The translations under genes were made by a program, and so were the position numbers. Below the pieces are notes generated by a model that was not told the origin of the DNA, made no database searches, and saw only the letters and a program-made list of their open reading frames with translations. A stretch of 64,000 bases of DNA, taken from the NCBI GenBank assembly GCA_016808115.1, contig JAEQBH010000647.1, positions 124,001 to 188,000 of the forward strand, in the 5' to 3' direction. Positions 61,520 to 64,000 of this stretch are shown piece by piece. The DNA comes from Tetrastigma voinierianum. Its lineage: Eukaryota; Streptophyta; Magnoliopsida; Vitales; Vitaceae. How positions within the stretch are numbered: the stretch's first letter is position 1; every line of letters starts with the position of its first letter.

Positions 61520-64000
61520 TGTGACGCCCTATAAATTGATAACACTAAATTGTGATTTCTTTCCTAGTCCAATTCGATTGGTGGGTTCGAACCTGATCCT
61601 GGATGCTTGATTCCATTAATTCTACATTTACTGCACTTATACACTTTAAGCTCATTCATATAATGTTAAATACTTTACTGTATTATATTCTATAAGATGT
61701 GGATTACAAATATAAGCTACAAGCTTCATATATGGAAGTGTTCAACATTTACAATATTTACATTGTTTGCGAAAGAAACAAAAGTACATATACATTATAC
61801 AAAATAGACCAAATGGTTCTTCCAAGGAGGTTCCAGCGATGTGCTAACTTTACTCGCCGATGTGGATTGTCTGGCCCCCTAGCTTCCTTCCTCACTCTGC
61901 AATGATAAAACATTTGTGCTAAGCTTATAGCTTAGTGGGAATTATGACATATAGACGACCTATAATAAGGTCATCACACTTTAGACACATGCATAATCGT
62001 ATAACAAATATTACCTTTACACATACTTATCCATTTTTCATATCTACTTTTCATAACATGTTTATCTTCATATCGTATTTCATGTACTTTTTATGTCATC
62101 TTATACTATATTTCTTGTTCTTGTAACTGTATACTATCATCACAAGCAGTGGTATGCTTCTCATATCATATCATATACTTTATACATTTCCTTTACCTAT
62201 ACTTTTCATTTTCTTTTATGTTCATGCTCAGAAATACCACGTAGTGATATGATAGAGAACTCCGTATGCACCGGCTACCACTATTTTCATCCGTATGTAC
62301 CCGGCTACCATCACTATTCTCTCTATCTGTATGTACTCAAAGGTACCACACCGTACCTAGACAAAGGATCTCTATCCGTATTTACCCGAAGGCATATCAC
62401 CGCACGAGAAAGGATCTCAGATGAACTAAACCAAAGGCCGCTTATAATGATCCAAATAGATCTATGTCATCGCACCAAACGGCCTTGATAATCAGATTTG
62501 CACGCTACATCATCAGAGTTCCTATAGCATGCCTATCTATCCAACTACCCTGGCCATAGGCAGCAATCGCATTTATGTTTTCTGCAATAATCTTCATGTG
62601 ATAGTGAAAGATATCTCATATATACATGAATACTCCACGATATCATGTATACTTGGGGAGATATTCATTTACAAATAATCTTATACTACATGTTGAACTG
62701 CATCTTTCTTCTTACATAACAAACATAGTAATAACAAATTTTAGTTTTACTCAATATACTTGTTTAAGAACTTACTATCCTAACATGTATATTATTCGCC
62801 ACATCAAATTTGCCTATAGCGCTTAAGTATGATGTGTTTTTCACTTAGTTTCACTTTTATTTGAACCCCCGTTAGTCATTCACTAGGGTTCCTATACTAT
62901 TAGTGTATGAATTTGGGCTTAAAAATGTCAAAATACAAGAAACTAGTATAAATAGAAAAAGTGGTAATGATCTGGCATTCCACTATCTATGCCTCTCAGA
63001 GTGGTACCTATTCACTTAGATGGTACTGGACATTTTGCCTCTCGCTATGGTACCGGTACCAATCTCTATTCTCCGGTACCTGCATCAATCGTTAAAACCG
63101 CCTCTAGAAATGGGCGTGATTTTCCCTTTCACCATTCCTCTTCCATACTTTTCTCTATTCCATCTTACTTCAAAACCTATCATGAATTCCTCCCAACAAT
63201 CCTAATACGGGTCATAACCCAAACATAAACCAAACATAAAGAGAAGCTAGGTTTGTTTTAAACTAAACCCAATTACATTTGCAATAAACCATGAATCCAA
63301 CCCCAAAGGGAGGATTCCATACTCTTTCTCAGACACTTTAAGGTTTTACCAACCCTACCAAGACATCTAGGGTTGTGATGAAATCATAAAACAAAACCCT
63401 AGGTTTGGGAACAAGCTACTTATCCATACAATTCCATGGAAATCCACAATTTCATGGAAACCCATACAAAACTTTAGAATTCCACACAATCTCCATACAA
63501 AACTATAGACCTATACACTATGCCTTCTTCCCTTTTCTCTTCTTTTCTCTTCCTCTCTTCTTTGCTCCAAAACCTCGAAGCCTCAGGTGCCGGGAGACCA
63601 AAACAGAGATATTTTGATCCTACACCTCCCATTAAAATTTTCCTTTTATTACACTAGGGTCCCCCATCTCTTTACTATTTTTAAATCAAATTATGCTATT
63701 TCCACTTTAGTCCACACTTTTCTTATCTTATGACCTTTATGTCCCATTTTGACAAATTACAAGTTCCCCCTTATTTTATTTCGGAAAAATATACTTTTAC
63801 TTTTATTATACTCTAAACATGTTGGTAAACCGTCGTATATAAGTTGCGTTATATCGGTCTTCTTCACTATGATTTTCTTTCATTTATTTTCTCCCCTCAC
63901 ATGGATTGAACCTTGGTGGTTGGTACCTTTGTCGAGATTTTGCCCATGTCTGTAAGTCTGATGTTCCTCCACCATATGAGAAGTTCTCATTGGGTTTCTT
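61520..64000 (-). mobile_element. LTR-like block C, runs off the window
   Basis: It starts TGTGACGCCCTATAAATTG, the same terminal style as the solo LTRs, but the body differs from them. 62260-62400 has repeated CCGTATGTACCCGGCTACC-type phrases, and 62990-63080 has GGTACC words including GGTACCGGTACC (63049-63060). 63530-63560 is CT-rich and leader-like. The other end is not reached, so length and type are unknown. The open frames inside are not convincing genes. Confidence 0.45.

Noticed and set aside
62989..63228. Plus-strand frame at the GGTACC cluster
   Set aside because: No domain; it lies inside an LTR-like block whose coding sense, if any, is the other strand.

Overview
This is AT-rich nuclear DNA from a flowering plant, most likely a eudicot. 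The grounds are plant-type Ty1/copia, Ty3/gypsy, LINE and Mutator-like remnants, a plant autoinhibited Ca2+-ATPase (ACA12/13 type), and no bacterial-style gene packing. I see no gene that is clearly intact. Every long coding similarity is broken by stops or frameshifts, so the window reads as a transposon graveyard around one dead calcium-pump gene. Nothing resembles CRISPR, rRNA or an operon.

Layout: (1) 0.9-1.7 kb is a LINE-type RNase H remnant. (2) 2.16-12.5 kb is a copia element whose reverse transcriptase was split by a second copia element (3257-10930) with its own LTRs and a near-perfect 5-bp target duplication. The outer reading frame resumes exactly after the insert. (3) 12.5-19 kb is AT-rich spacer with another LINE remnant on the minus strand (16.78-17.98 kb). 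(4) 19.23-22.31 kb is an ACA-type Ca2+-ATPase pseudogene with a TATA box upstream and a small SINE-like insertion just downstream. A 0.55-kb piece of the same gene recurs at 38.4-38.9 kb.

(5) 23.18-37.18 kb is bounded by long inverted repeats and appears to be one Mutator-like element (MULE) of about 14 kb. A plant transposon-associated gene reads inward from the left end, a MuDR-type transposase reads inward from the right end, and a Ulp1-like gene lies between them on the minus strand. LTR-type sequences have inserted into it (27.7-29.4 and about 30.9-33.2 kb). (6) 39.7-42.2 kb is a solo LTR with a perfect 5-bp duplication. (7) 44.5-45.2 kb is a minus-strand copia RNase H fragment.

(8) 45.3-61.5 kb is a nest of minus-strand Ty3/gypsy sequence: gag end, protease, RT, RNase H and integrase, two polypurine tracts and LTR-like blocks. 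Two more solo LTRs of the 39.7-kb family are inserted in it (52.56-54.77 and 58.96-60.93 kb). (9) 61.52 kb to the end is another LTR of similar type, running off the window.

The best leads for new biology are the MULE with its gene set, and the dense self-complementary words in three different LTR-like blocks: TTCGCT/AGCGAA at 29 kb, GTCGCGAC at 47 kb and GGTACC at 63 kb. Family assignments come from reading translated motifs by eye. No database search was possible.
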